Shown here: piece after piece, positions 15,938 to 22,629 of the stretch
How the letters are laid out: every line of letters starts with the position of its first letter
How positions within the stretch are numbered: position 1 is the stretch's first letter
Source: Caballeronia glebae
Lineage (GTDB): Bacteria > Pseudomonadota > Gammaproteobacteria > Burkholderiales > Burkholderiaceae
Assembly: GCF_001545035.1 (NCBI RefSeq)
Contig: NZ_FCOJ02000067.1
Location: 1-36,731, forward strand
Direction: 5' to 3'
Length of the DNA stretch: 36,731 bases
Position numbers and translations under genes: made by a program
The notes under the pieces: model-generated
The model's database searches: none
What the model was told of the DNA's origin: nothing
The model's input: the letters and a program-made list of their open reading frames with translations, nothing else

Positions 15938-16768
15938 TTATTTGCTGGCGTTCCTCACTGGCAAGAGCCACATGGCAGACCCCCAGCCGATCCCAAAGGC
16001 CTGCATGGCCCCTACGAGTGCGTCGACGATTACCGGGTCACTGTTCGCGAGTGCTTCATGGCCATGATTCAGCGCTTTCATGGCTGCCTCCAGGGTCTCA
16101 GGAGACAATGAAGTGACCGTGCTGCTCTCAATTCTCTGCGCGAGCCACCGCCTTACCTCTTCGCGCTTTGCGGCCTGGTTTGCCGCGTAGACTTTGGGTG
16201 ACTTCCAATTTTGGATTGCTTCGAGCGAAAAGAGCGCAAGGTGGCCTAGCCCTTTGTCGTCGATTATGCGTTGCAGCGCGGGATTGAATAGGGCCTCGTA
16301 AGCTGCCGTTTCTCGCTTAATCGCCTCGCACTCAGTGCAGGTCGTGGTCGCTGTATTGCGCTTCGCTTTATGGCCCATCTTGCAGGGCTTACCAGTGCGA
16401 TAGAAGGGCTTGCAAAGGTCCTGGGCTTCCTTACGTGACCGTGGGAGCACGGCGGCTGCCTTGGCTTGCTTCTGGGCTTCCTTATTCGCTGCCGCCTTCG
16501 CTTCGGCCTTGCCTGATGCTACGGCGGTCTTCGTGAGACCGGCGAAAGCGGACGCTGACTGCCTAGCTTGCCTGCGTTGCCTTACGTCATTCTCGAAGCT
16601 CAATGCTCGCCCCGTTCTATCTAGAAAGGTCCGTCTGCCTGTTGAAACGCGTTGCCGTGGAACAATCGTAACCATTGTTTCATGGAAGGCGGCCCGTTGG
16701 CGGCCTGCAGGTACTTGCCGCCCCTCAGGCTTCTTCAGTTCAGAATGGACGGCTCCTGGTTCTCCCAT
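15938..16768 (-). CDS. Zinc-knuckle hypothetical protein of the island
   Basis: The 276-aa frame contains an Ala/Lys-rich helical stretch (about 85-108) and then a zinc knuckle PCKMGHKAKRNTATTTCTEC with Cys/His, Cys-x2-Cys spacing and a following EAIKRE helix. This resembles the two knuckles of the HNH-like operon. The C-terminal 120 residues are helical with a hydrophobic end (VDALVGAMQAFGIGWGSAMWLL). No nuclease motif is seen. The start is uncertain: ATG 16675 (MVTIVPRQRV) is an alternative, since the first 31 codons overlap another open frame and no ribosome site is evident. Likely nucleic-acid binding by inference. Confidence 0.55.
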   Translation of the reverse strand: MGEPGAVHSELKKPEGRQVPAGRQRAAFHETMVTIVPRQRVSTGRRTFLDRTGRALSFENDVRQRRQARQSASAFAGLTKTAVASGKAEAKAAANKEAQKQAKAAAVLPRSRKEAQDLCKPFYRTGKPCKMGHKAKRNTATTTCTECEAIKRETAAYEALFNPALQRIIDDKGLGHLALFSLEAIQNWKSPKVYAANQAAKREEVRRWLAQRIESSTVTSLSPETLEAAMKALNHGHEALANSDPVIVDALVGAMQAFGIGWGSAMWLLPVRNASK

Positions 16769-16794
16769 TCGGCATCATTGGCCGCGTCGATGAC

Positions 16795-16908
16795 TCAGAC
16801 CACGTCTTCGTCCTGCTCCCATCCGATGTGCTGGTCGATCACGTACGCAATCGCGTTGTTGCTGGTCTCGTTCGCTGCTTGGTTGACTTGGTTCTGCGCG
16901 TGTTGCAT
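16795..16908 (-). CDS. Short ORF, 37 aa, possibly interrupted by an in-frame stop
   Basis: This ORF follows a purine-rich ribosome-site-like stretch (GAGGAAGAG) and reads MQHAQNQVNQAANETSNNAI to a TGA at 16795-16797. In the same frame, reading resumes as VIDAANDAEWENQEPSILN and stops at 16735-16737. The 57-residue read-through has no cysteines and an acidic C-terminal half, and looks more protein-like than chance. It may be a small gene broken by a TGG-to-TGA type change, or a genuine 37-aa peptide. Function unknown. Confidence 0.4.
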   Translation of the reverse strand: MQHAQNQVNQAANETSNNAIAYVIDQHIGWEQDEDVV

Positions 16909-17064
16909 TTTTTCTTCTCTTCCTCGTATAGCGACACCCCTGGTATTGGGGCAGCGCCTGTTGGCTTGGCTATCGGCTGTTCGCCGCTTTTCTGAAGTGT
17001 TTGTTGAGGACCGCGCTGAATCGGGAGGCTGACGCCCTCCGGCCTCGGCGGTCCCTTGGTGCCC

Positions 17065-17652
17065 TTACGCGGCCCTGGGAAAGGCTCGGCGTGCTCTGCT
17101 CACGGTCGCCTCGCTGACCCCGAAGCGTTCCGCAGCCTTGGTGATGCTTCCGCTCTCCCAGGACCACGCGGCGATTGCGGCTGCATCGTGCTGGACAGGG
17201 CGACCCAGGCTGGCCTTGCCTCGGTGGGTCTTTCCAGTGGCTGCGAGGGATTGCTTGGCAAGCTCTCGACCGGCGTCCGTGCGGGATGCGATCCGGTTAC
17301 GCTCCATCTGAGCGACCTGTGCGAGGAGGGCAAGGATTAGTTCACCAGCGTCACCGACAATCGGCCCCAGTCCGTGAACGTCGACAATCACGCCCTTGGA
17401 TCTCAGGTCGCGTACAGTGGTCTGCACGTCGATACTGTCGCGCCCCAAGCGGTCGACCGCGAAGACCTGGAGAGTGTCTCCATCGCGGAGATAGTCGGCG
17501 CAGGCTTTGAAGCCCTGGCGCTCCATGGCCAGGACTGTTCCGCTGATGCCCTGGTCGGAGAATTCTTTGTCGAACCCGCCTCCCATTGCGGCCCGCTGGG
17601 ATTCGATGGATTGGTCTCGCGTGGAGACTCGGTAGTAAGCGATGCGTGCCAT
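17065..17652 (-). CDS. Serine recombinase (resolvase/invertase family)
   Basis: The 195-aa protein is a complete small serine recombinase. The catalytic domain starts MARIAYYRVSTRDQS with nucleophile Ser10, has a Gly-rich FSDQGISGTVLAMERQG region, and the active-site segment VFAVDRLGRDSID with Arg68 and Arg71. The long helix E region AQMERNRIASRTDAGRE follows, and the C-terminal helix-turn-helix is ITKAAERFGVSEATVSRARR. It would cut and rejoin DNA through a 5' phosphoserine link at paired sites. The frame opens upstream to 17802, but MARIAYYRVS is the canonical family start and follows GGGGAA. Its target site is probably the motif cluster directly upstream. Confidence 0.9.
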   Translation of the reverse strand: MARIAYYRVSTRDQSIESQRAAMGGGFDKEFSDQGISGTVLAMERQGFKACADYLRDGDTLQVFAVDRLGRDSIDVQTTVRDLRSKGVIVDVHGLGPIVGDAGELILALLAQVAQMERNRIASRTDAGRELAKQSLAATGKTHRGKASLGRPVQHDAAAIAAWSWESGSITKAAERFGVSEATVSRARRAFPRAA

Positions 17653-17662
17653 GTGTTCCCCG

Positions 17663-17765
17663 TCATGTCCTGTCACAAGTTCGGCTGCATTATGAGGGTA
17701 CAAGCATAACTCGTCAACAGGACTTTTGACAGGGGGGGGGCACACGGTCAGACAGGGGCTGTCAT
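17663..17765. promoter_or_regulatory. Cluster of TGTC/GACA motifs upstream of the recombinase, candidate res site
   Basis: TGTC/GACA-type motifs recur at 17663-17675 (ATGTCCTGTCAC), 17713-17732 (GTCAACAG, TTTTGACAGG) and 17749-17765 (GACAG-GGG-CTGTC inverted repeat). Three motif groups next to the gene resemble the layout of a resolution site, and they surround the recombinase promoter, which would allow autoregulation. A run of nine G residues lies at 17732-17740. Confidence 0.4.
17689..17717 (-). promoter_or_regulatory. Sigma-70 promoter of the serine recombinase gene
   Basis: On the minus strand, TTGACG (complement of 17712-17717) and CATAAT (complement of 17689-17694) are spaced exactly 17 bp. 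The expected transcript start is near 17682, leaving a 30-base leader to the ATG at 17652. Confidence 0.65.
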
Positions 17766-17851
17766 GACTTACACCTTGTGAAAGTAGCCAAGGGCAAGGC
17801 ATGGATTAAGCTAGCTTATAACTGTAGTCCTAACTCCATGCAGAAGGAATC

Positions 17852-18154
17852 ATGTACGACGAAGCCTCGGGCCCAAGCACTATCAAAACAGCCCTTAAGG
17901 ATTGCCAGAAGCAGATTGACCATCAGCTTGATTTGCTCACGCTGCAGTCCTCGGCAGGACTGGCGGTCCCTGTATCTCGAAACCTGCTATTCCTCCTGTA
18001 CCGCAGCTTTACCGCGTTGGAACATGCCCAGCAAGCGTTTGGTAGGGCTGACGGCACCGCCCGGATTCGCTCAGCCGACTCGTTCGCATCAGACCTCGAA
18101 GAGAGAGCATTGCGCTGGCGGCGCGTCGGCCTGCCACCACCGTTAGGAAAATAA
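17852..18154 (+). CDS. Small hypothetical protein, 100 aa
   Basis: It begins MYDEASGPSTIKTALKDCQK after a good AGAAGGAA ribosome site. The sequence looks wholly helical (QIDHQLDLLTLQSSAG, SRNLLFLLYRSFTALEHAQQAF) with a short Pro-rich end. No signal peptide and no named family. A weak hairpin GCCTTC-AAAAA-GAAGGC (18200-18216) lies downstream and may end its transcript. It is divergent from the serine recombinase; the 17718-17851 interval would hold its promoter. Confidence 0.55.
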   Translation: MYDEASGPSTIKTALKDCQKQIDHQLDLLTLQSSAGLAVPVSRNLLFLLYRSFTALEHAQQAFGRADGTARIRSADSFASDLEERALRWRRVGLPPPLGK

Positions 18155-18272
18155 CGAAATTATCAAAGCTTGATTCGAAAGTACCCCACCACGAGACCCG
18201 CCTTCAAAAAGAAGGCTAAAGGTTCGACCGCGTTGTTGTTCGCAATCGTGCGCGAGAGGGCCGCTCTGGGAA

Positions 18273-18464
18273 TTAGGGGCCTTCCAGCTCGATATGATCG
18301 GGATAGAACCCCTCTTCCATTGCTACCTGCTCGACCTCCTCAGGGCTGCCGCATCCCTTAACCCTTGCAACTTCTTTCGCATCAGCGGCAATCACCGTCC
18401 CAGTCCATCTGCCGTCAGGATTTTGCTGAATCCGCAGGGTGAAGGGGCGTGGGTGGGGTTTCAT
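18273..18464 (-). CDS. Small hypothetical protein, about 63 aa
   Basis: From the ATG at 18464 it reads MKPHPRPFTLRIQQNPDGRW, then TGTVIAADAKEVARVKGCGSPEEVEQVA and ends EGFYPDHIELEGP. The pattern of two beta strands, a turn, a helix and a final strand suggests a compact alpha/beta domain. The frame opens upstream to 18569, but those 35 residues look less protein-like. No family is recognised. It is divergent from the next gene. Confidence 0.5.
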   Translation of the reverse strand: MKPHPRPFTLRIQQNPDGRWTGTVIAADAKEVARVKGCGSPEEVEQVAMEEGFYPDHIELEGP

Positions 18465-18604
18465 GATGTTCGTGAAGCGTAGATGGGCCTGTGTGGATTC
18501 TGACACTTTGCGGAGGTACCGGGATAGGGGGGCGGCTGCTACCTTCCTATGAGGTTCGCGCTGCCGCACGATAAGATGGCTTTTTTGAGTTTCGATTCTC
18601 CTTC

Positions 18605-18937
18605 ATGCCGTTTTTCATCGACCGAATCGCTGCGGACAACGAGGCCACGAAAGCTGTCTTCGAACACGTCCGTAATCTCGCTACCTCAGCAGCCGTGGGT
18701 GCGGCAGGGGTCTGGCTTATCAAGCAGGGTTCGTACTCGACCTTTCGAGGAATTGCCTGCGGGGTGGCAGCAGTGCTGCTGTGGATGACCTCGCTTTGGC
18801 TGATGCAGTTGGCTGTAACTAACGCCAGTAATCGCCTGAGAAAGGCTGGCTTACCGAACACATGGATTAGCTTCGTCTGGACCCTATATGTGTGCGTTTT
18901 GGTGAGTGGGTTATACGGATTCGCGATGAAAACGTAG
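18605..18937 (+). CDS. Small membrane protein, three predicted helices
   Basis: The 110-aa product starts MPFFIDRIAADNEATKAVFEHV and has hydrophobic segments at about 26-42 (LATSAAVGAAGVWLI), 49-72 (GIACGVAAVLLWMTSLWLMQLAV) and 85-106 (WISFVWTLYVCVLVSGLYGFA). It is likely an inner-membrane protein with a soluble N-terminal part. The ribosome site is weak. No family is recognised. It may be part of the same accessory region as the membrane/HEPN-like pair, but it is on the other strand. Confidence 0.55.
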   Translation: MPFFIDRIAADNEATKAVFEHVRNLATSAAVGAAGVWLIKQGSYSTFRGIACGVAAVLLWMTSLWLMQLAVTNASNRLRKAGLPNTWISFVWTLYVCVLVSGLYGFAMKT

Positions 18938-19060
18938 AAATCGCCACCGGGACCCTCCTTTCAAAGCCTCAGTAACCCGTATACGGCAGGAGCTTGCGAA
19001 ACTTGAGGCGTTTCCATGAGACCCGGTCGCGCCGCTATCATCCGGACCCGCACGGCAGCA

Positions 19061-19531
19061 TTAGGGACCTCGGAACCTGAGGTTGCCCAAGGCGTACTCA
19101 AGTCCAGAGGCAGCCTCTTGCGCGTCAGCGGCGAACCGCCTGACCTCGGCTATGTCGAGACCTGGCCTATCGTCCTCGAATTTACGAATGGCGCTTTTGA
19201 ACTCGTCAGTCTGGAAGTCCACCCTTATCTGCCATGGATTATGGGCGACCATGTTCCGTGTTGCGGCCAACTGCTCGGCCCGCCTCACATAGTGCAGGGC
19301 GTATGTCTTCTCTTCGTCCTGGCCCTGGAGCCTGTCAATCAGGCGCTTGACGAGCTTTATTCGGGCATTGAATCCCTGGTCCGCCATGAGTTCGTGTAGC
19401 GGCTCAGAAGACAGCGCCTTCATGTACCTGTAAGTTAGCCGCTCGATCATGGAGAACGCCCAGACGGCTTCCCCAAGTGCATGGCACAGATCGCTGCGAA
19501 GGGCTTCCAGGTAGTTAGGTTCGTCGGTCAT
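19061..19531 (-). CDS. HEPN-like all-helical protein with R-x4-H motif
   Basis: The 156-aa protein is predicted all-helical. Helix 1 has EAVWAFSMIERLTYRYMKAL, helix 2-3 has FNARIKLVKRLIDRL, and then ATRNMVAHNPW places Arg92-Asn93 and His97 in the R-N-x3-H arrangement that forms the RNase active site of HEPN domains. HEPN proteins often act as toxins or abortive-infection effectors that cleave RNA when released by a partner. Many HEPN-fold proteins lack a shown activity, so RNase function is inference. It lies 20 bp downstream of a membrane-protein gene on the same strand and is probably co-transcribed. The ribosome site is weak, consistent with coupling. Confidence 0.65.
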   Translation of the reverse strand: MTDEPNYLEALRSDLCHALGEAVWAFSMIERLTYRYMKALSSEPLHELMADQGFNARIKLVKRLIDRLQGQDEEKTYALHYVRRAEQLAATRNMVAHNPWQIRVDFQTDEFKSAIRKFEDDRPGLDIAEVRRFAADAQEAASGLEYALGNLRFRGP

Positions 19532-19551
19532 TTACAAGCGTAGGCACAGGA

Positions 19552-19992
19552 TTAAAGGGTAAAGACAATCAGGAACGCGCCTTTGATGATCGCGAGGACG
19601 ATCACAAGGCCGATGAACCACCACATCAGCCGCCAGACCGTTCGCCAGAAGGTGATGAGTAGCATCGCAGCGGTCCCAAGGGCCGCGAAGGCATACCTGA
19701 ACAGGTCGGGATCGCGCGGCGCTACCGCCCGGGCACCCACGTCGCATAGACAGACCATGCCGAACCAGACCAAGAGCCAAAGGGCGAGTTTGGTGTACGC
19801 GATGCGGTTATGGAGGCGGTACTGGTAATCGGCCTCTTCGGCTCGCTGATAGGCAGCTTCTGCTCGGCTGATTATCTCGTCGCTGGTTCGCGCCATTGCC
19901 GGAAGGCTGACTTGGCCGAACGTCGGCTCGCGCCGTCCGTACACCTCCTCTTCCCGCATCCGGATGTACTCGTCGCGCTGCCGTTGCTTCAT
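19552..19992 (-). CDS. Membrane protein paired with the HEPN-like gene
   Basis: The 146-aa product has a charged N-terminal half (residues 1-60, rich in Arg/Glu, helical: RTSDEIISRAEAAYQRAEEADYQYRL) and then three hydrophobic segments at about 70-86 (LALWLLVWFGMVCLCDV), 99-115 (YAFAALGTAAMLLITFW) and 122-144 (LMWWFIGLVIVLAIIKGAFLIVF). It is probably an inner-membrane protein with a cytoplasmic coiled-coil-like head. It is the upstream gene of a two-gene unit with the HEPN-like protein. The pairing suggests a sensor or anchor for the putative RNase, but no family name supports this. Confidence 0.65.
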   Translation of the reverse strand: MKQRQRDEYIRMREEEVYGRREPTFGQVSLPAMARTSDEIISRAEAAYQRAEEADYQYRLHNRIAYTKLALWLLVWFGMVCLCDVGARAVAPRDPDLFRYAFAALGTAAMLLITFWRTVWRLMWWFIGLVIVLAIIKGAFLIVFTL

Positions 19993-20222
19993 GCTGTTCC
20001 CCGTTGTTTGTCGTTGTGATTTTGAGGCCAGGTCTCGGCGGCGCGTATTGACTCGCGCACGTTTCGTCTGAGTTTATCTTGGTTCGGGGTTTTCAAGGTA
20101 CCCCTCCATGCCGCATTTCAGAGGCTTTCAAAAAACCGTCATTTGGACCGGGCGTTGTTGTCGTTGTTAAGACTTCGTGCCTGGAGTCTTCCGCCAGGAA
20201 TTTCCAAAAGTCCGAAAGGAAA

Positions 20223-20298
20223 GGCCCCTACGCCCCCCCGGGGGCCCCGCAGAAATGGGGGGCCTGTTTTCCTGGTAAGGTCACCCCCGGTAGGGGCC
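20223..20298. other. Nested long inverted repeat in the gap before the right att site
   Basis: GGCCCCTAC (20223-20231) pairs perfectly with GTAGGGGCC (20290-20298). Inside, GGCCCC (20243-20248) pairs with GGGGCC (20259-20264), followed by TGTTTT. The inner stem could be a terminator; the whole could be a structured RNA or a recombination-related DNA fold. The gap 19993-20467 otherwise has no convincing gene. Confidence 0.4.
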
Positions 20299-20318
20299 GG
20301 GGCCGTCCTGGGAAGTCG

Positions 20319-20350
20319 GGTACTACAAACCGGCTACAGGAGGTACTACA
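20319..20350 (+). repeat. Paired GGTACTACA direct repeats at the right end, candidate integrase arm sites
   Basis: GGTACTACA occurs at 20319-20327 and 20342-20350, spaced 23 bp, about 118 bp inside the right att core. It mirrors in the same orientation the pair at 10611-10643 near the left end. Confidence 0.5.
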
Positions 20351-20467
20351 CGGCCAGGGACGGGTGGGTGTATGCGGCGCTTGCCTTCAGTCTGGGAGCC
20401 TTGATAGAATTGGGTCTCGGCCCCATGCGCCCCTCTGATCGACTCCCCGGAAATTAGACAATCGAAA

Positions 20468-20484
20468 CCTGCCGGGGGGACCAC
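20468..20484 (+). repeat. Right attachment-site core (attR)
   Basis: This is an exact 17-bp copy of the tRNA-Arg 3' end (CCTGCCGGGGGGACCAC). Upstream sequence does not form the rest of a tRNA, so it is the duplicated end left by integration. Chromosomal-type, strongly GC-rich sequence begins directly after it. Confidence 0.9.
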
Positions 20485-20640
20485 GATTCCCACATGCCGC
20501 TTGTCGCTGCTCGTTGCTTCTTCCTGCGGCGCAGCGCGCAGCTTCTCCCCCATTCGCCACACCCGCTTCTCATTGGACCGCGCGCGCTTTCCCGCCGATA
20601 ATGCGTCCACTCCGGTCACGCCATCACGGCTCGCGCGCTC

Positions 20641-21438
20641 ATGACGGAAATCCAATCCGCGGTGCTTGTCTTCGTTCTCCTGCTGGCCAGCACGGGCATC
20701 GGCGCGATCGTGCGGCCGCTCTTGCCCGAGGAACACAAGGCGCAGGAGACGGTGCAACTGATCCAGTTGCTCGTCGGCATGCTGGTCACTTTCGCGGCGC
20801 TCGTGCTCGGCCTTCTGACCGCATCGGCGAAAACGGTTTTCGACACGACCAACAGCGACATGCGCAGCTACGCGACCTCGATCATCGAACTGGATCGCAC
20901 GATGCGCGACTACGGCACTCAACTCGATCACGCGCGCCGGCTCCTGCGCACATACACGGCGGCAGCGGTGGCGAGCACGTGGCCGAACGAGCCGCGGCCG
21001 CCCGGCGAGTATCCGGATATCGAACCGTCGACGAAGACCGACAGCCTCGCGAGCAGCACGCTCGGCGCGATCCTGGGCCAAGGCCAGCGCGAAGTGCGTC
21101 TGCTCGATCCGCGCGACGACTATCATCGCCAGCTCGCCGCCGAAGCTGCCGCGCGTTTCGAGCAACTGATCGCGTTGCGCTGGAAGCTGATCGAGGAGGC
21201 GCACGGATCGATTTCCTATCCGTTCGACCGGATTCTCGTCGGCTGGCTGCTGATCATCTTTCTATGCTTCGGGCTGATCGCGCCGCGCAACGCGCTTTCG
21301 CTCGTGACGATCATGCTCGGCGCGCTGTCGATCGCCTCGGCGGTGCTCGTGATCCTCGATCTCGATACGCCGTTCACCGGTCCGATCATGATCGGCAGCC
21401 AGCCGATGCGCGACGCGCTCGCCTACGAGGCCCGCTGA
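20641..21438 (+). CDS. DUF4239-like membrane protein
   Basis: The 265-aa protein has an N-terminal pair of membrane helices (about 5-25 and 42-62: AVLVFVLLLASTGIGAIV, LLVGMLVTFAALVLGLLTA), then the segment SAKTVFDTTNSDMRSYATSIIELDRTM typical of the DUF4239 (bestrophin-like) family. A long soluble region with RLLRTYTAAAVA follows, and two more helices lie at about 200-245. The family is of unknown function and located in the inner membrane. It overlaps the next gene by one base (TGATG), so the two are translationally coupled. This is the first chromosomal gene to the right of the island. Confidence 0.8.
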   Translation: MTEIQSAVLVFVLLLASTGIGAIVRPLLPEEHKAQETVQLIQLLVGMLVTFAALVLGLLTASAKTVFDTTNSDMRSYATSIIELDRTMRDYGTQLDHARRLLRTYTAAAVASTWPNEPRPPGEYPDIEPSTKTDSLASSTLGAILGQGQREVRLLDPRDDYHRQLAAEAAARFEQLIALRWKLIEEAHGSISYPFDRILVGWLLIIFLCFGLIAPRNALSLVTIMLGALSIASAVLVILDLDTPFTGPIMIGSQPMRDALAYEAR

Positions 21439-22184
21439 TGCTCTACGACGATCCGCGCCTCGTCGCGCTGTACGACGTCCTCAATCCGTTCTCGGCCGAT
21501 ACGGCGTTTTATCTGGAACTGGCGCAATCGGCGGGGCATATCGTCGATCTGGGCTGCGGCACGGGACTGCTTGCCTGCGAGCTGGCGAAGCGCGGACATC
21601 GCGTGACGGGCATCGATCCGTCGCCGCAGATGCTGCGCGTCGCGCGCACGCGTCCCGAAGGCGACAAAGTGACGTGGATCGAAGGCGATGCGAGCGCGCT
21701 GCCGTTCGTCGGCGCGGCCGATTTGCTCGTGATGACGGGCCACGTCGCGCAAGTCTTTCTCGACGATGCCGCGTTCCTTTCGACGCTCAGGGCCGCGCGC
21801 CGCGCGATCCGGCCGGGCGGCGCGATCGCGTTCGAAAGCCGCAATCCGGCGGCGCGCGCTTGGGAAAACTGGACGCGCGCAGGTTCGTCGAGACGCGTCG
21901 AAGCGCCGGATGGAAGCACGGTGGAAGTGTGGCAGGAGCGGTGCGCCGAACCCGATCCGGTTTCGACCGGACGCGCGGCGTTCACGACGCATTACCACTT
22001 CATGCCGACGCCCGGCGCGCCGGAGGAAACGCTCAGCGCCACGAGCGAACTGCGCTTTCGCACGCTGGACGAACTCGCGCGCTCGCTGACCGATGCGGGT
22101 TTCGCGAAAATCGACTGGTACGGAGACTGGAACCGCGCGCCGGTTAGCCCGGCGAGCCGCGAGTTGATCGCGGTGGCGCGCTGA
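21438..22184 (+). CDS. Class I SAM-dependent methyltransferase
   Basis: The 248-aa protein has the Rossmann-like methyltransferase motifs in order: motif I HIVDLGCGTGLLACELAKRG at about 33-52, an acidic residue at the end of strand 2 (VTGIDPSPQML), EGDASALPF as motif II/III, and LRAARRAIRPGGAIAFESRNP as motif IV/V. The N-terminal LYDDPRLVALYDVLNPF matches a group of small-molecule methyltransferases. The substrate is unknown. The open frame extends far upstream (to 20514) but that part is antisense-like and overlaps the DUF4239 gene; the ATG at 21438 is coupled to that gene's stop. Confidence 0.88.
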   Translation: MLYDDPRLVALYDVLNPFSADTAFYLELAQSAGHIVDLGCGTGLLACELAKRGHRVTGIDPSPQMLRVARTRPEGDKVTWIEGDASALPFVGAADLLVMTGHVAQVFLDDAAFLSTLRAARRAIRPGGAIAFESRNPAARAWENWTRAGSSRRVEAPDGSTVEVWQERCAEPDPVSTGRAAFTTHYHFMPTPGAPEETLSATSELRFRTLDELARSLTDAGFAKIDWYGDWNRAPVSPASRELIAVAR

Positions 22185-22228
22185 AAAACGAAACAGCATT
22201 GCCGCGCGCAACAGCCCGGCAATACGAA

Positions 22229-22411
22229 TCAGAACTCGACGACGACGAAATCTGCCTTGCCCACGTCGCACAGCGGGCAGCGCCAGTCGCCGGGAATGTC
22301 GTCGAAACGGGTGCCGGCCGCGATGCCGTCGTCAGGCAGACCTTCTTCCTCGTTATAGATCCAGCCGCAAATCAGGCAGACCCAGCTCTTGTATTCGATG
22401 ACTTCGCTCAC
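22229..22411 (-). CDS. Rubredoxin
   Basis: The 60-aa protein is a one-iron electron carrier. It shows both metal knuckles, WVCLICGWIYNEEEG and WRCPLCDVGKADF, with the typical GTRFDDIPGDW between them. Length fits bacterial rubredoxins that serve alkane hydroxylases or reduce oxygen- or NO-handling enzymes; the partner is not in this window. The start is a GTG at 22411 (giving SEVIEYKSW); the longer frame to 22486 has no support. It is convergent with the methyltransferase gene. Confidence 0.9.
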   Translation of the reverse strand: MSEVIEYKSWVCLICGWIYNEEEGLPDDGIAAGTRFDDIPGDWRCPLCDVGKADFVVVEF

Positions 22412-22629
22412 GACAGACTCTTGATTCGAAAGAAATAAACGGGCCGCGTGCGTTCGAAGACGATGCGCGGCGCGGCGACCCGGCATCTTACAGGAATCGG
22501 CGCGATCGTTCCCCGATCGGCGTCGGCAGGATTGGTCCCGATTCCGGTGTTCCGAAAGCCCGGTGTATGCTTTTCGACGCCTCGGCGCCGACTCGCGCCA
22601 TCGACCAGTTTCACAACGTGGAGAAAACG

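Larger units (their letters stand above)
10536..20484. mobile_element. Integrative genomic island in tRNA-Arg(CCU), about 9.9 kb
   Basis: The element begins at the 3' end of tRNA-Arg and ends at a second copy of CCTGCCGGGGGGACCAC (20468-20484). A tyrosine integrase gene lies just inside the tRNA end, pointing inward. The interval holds mostly hypothetical genes on both strands, a second recombinase, and visibly more A/T and less GC-biased codon choice than either flank (most obvious at 12300-13250 and 15640-15950). No conjugation, replication or phage structural genes are seen, so it is a small integrative or satellite-like island rather than a complete prophage or ICE. Confidence 0.9.

Noticed and set aside
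16652..17032. Rightward frame with hydrophobic stretch
   Set aside because: It lacks a ribosome site and overlaps the leftward zinc-knuckle and short ORF frames; the hydrophobic run probably comes from antisense codons.
20143..20457. Rightward 104-codon frame next to the right att site
   Set aside because: It runs through the nested inverted repeat and candidate arm sites, has no ribosome site, and its Pro/Arg-rich residues follow from G/C runs.
20514..21437. Long upstream extension of the methyltransferase frame
   Set aside because: It overlaps the DUF4239 gene in another frame, is Arg/Ala-rich as expected for a shadow frame, and the methyltransferase has a coupled ATG at 21438.
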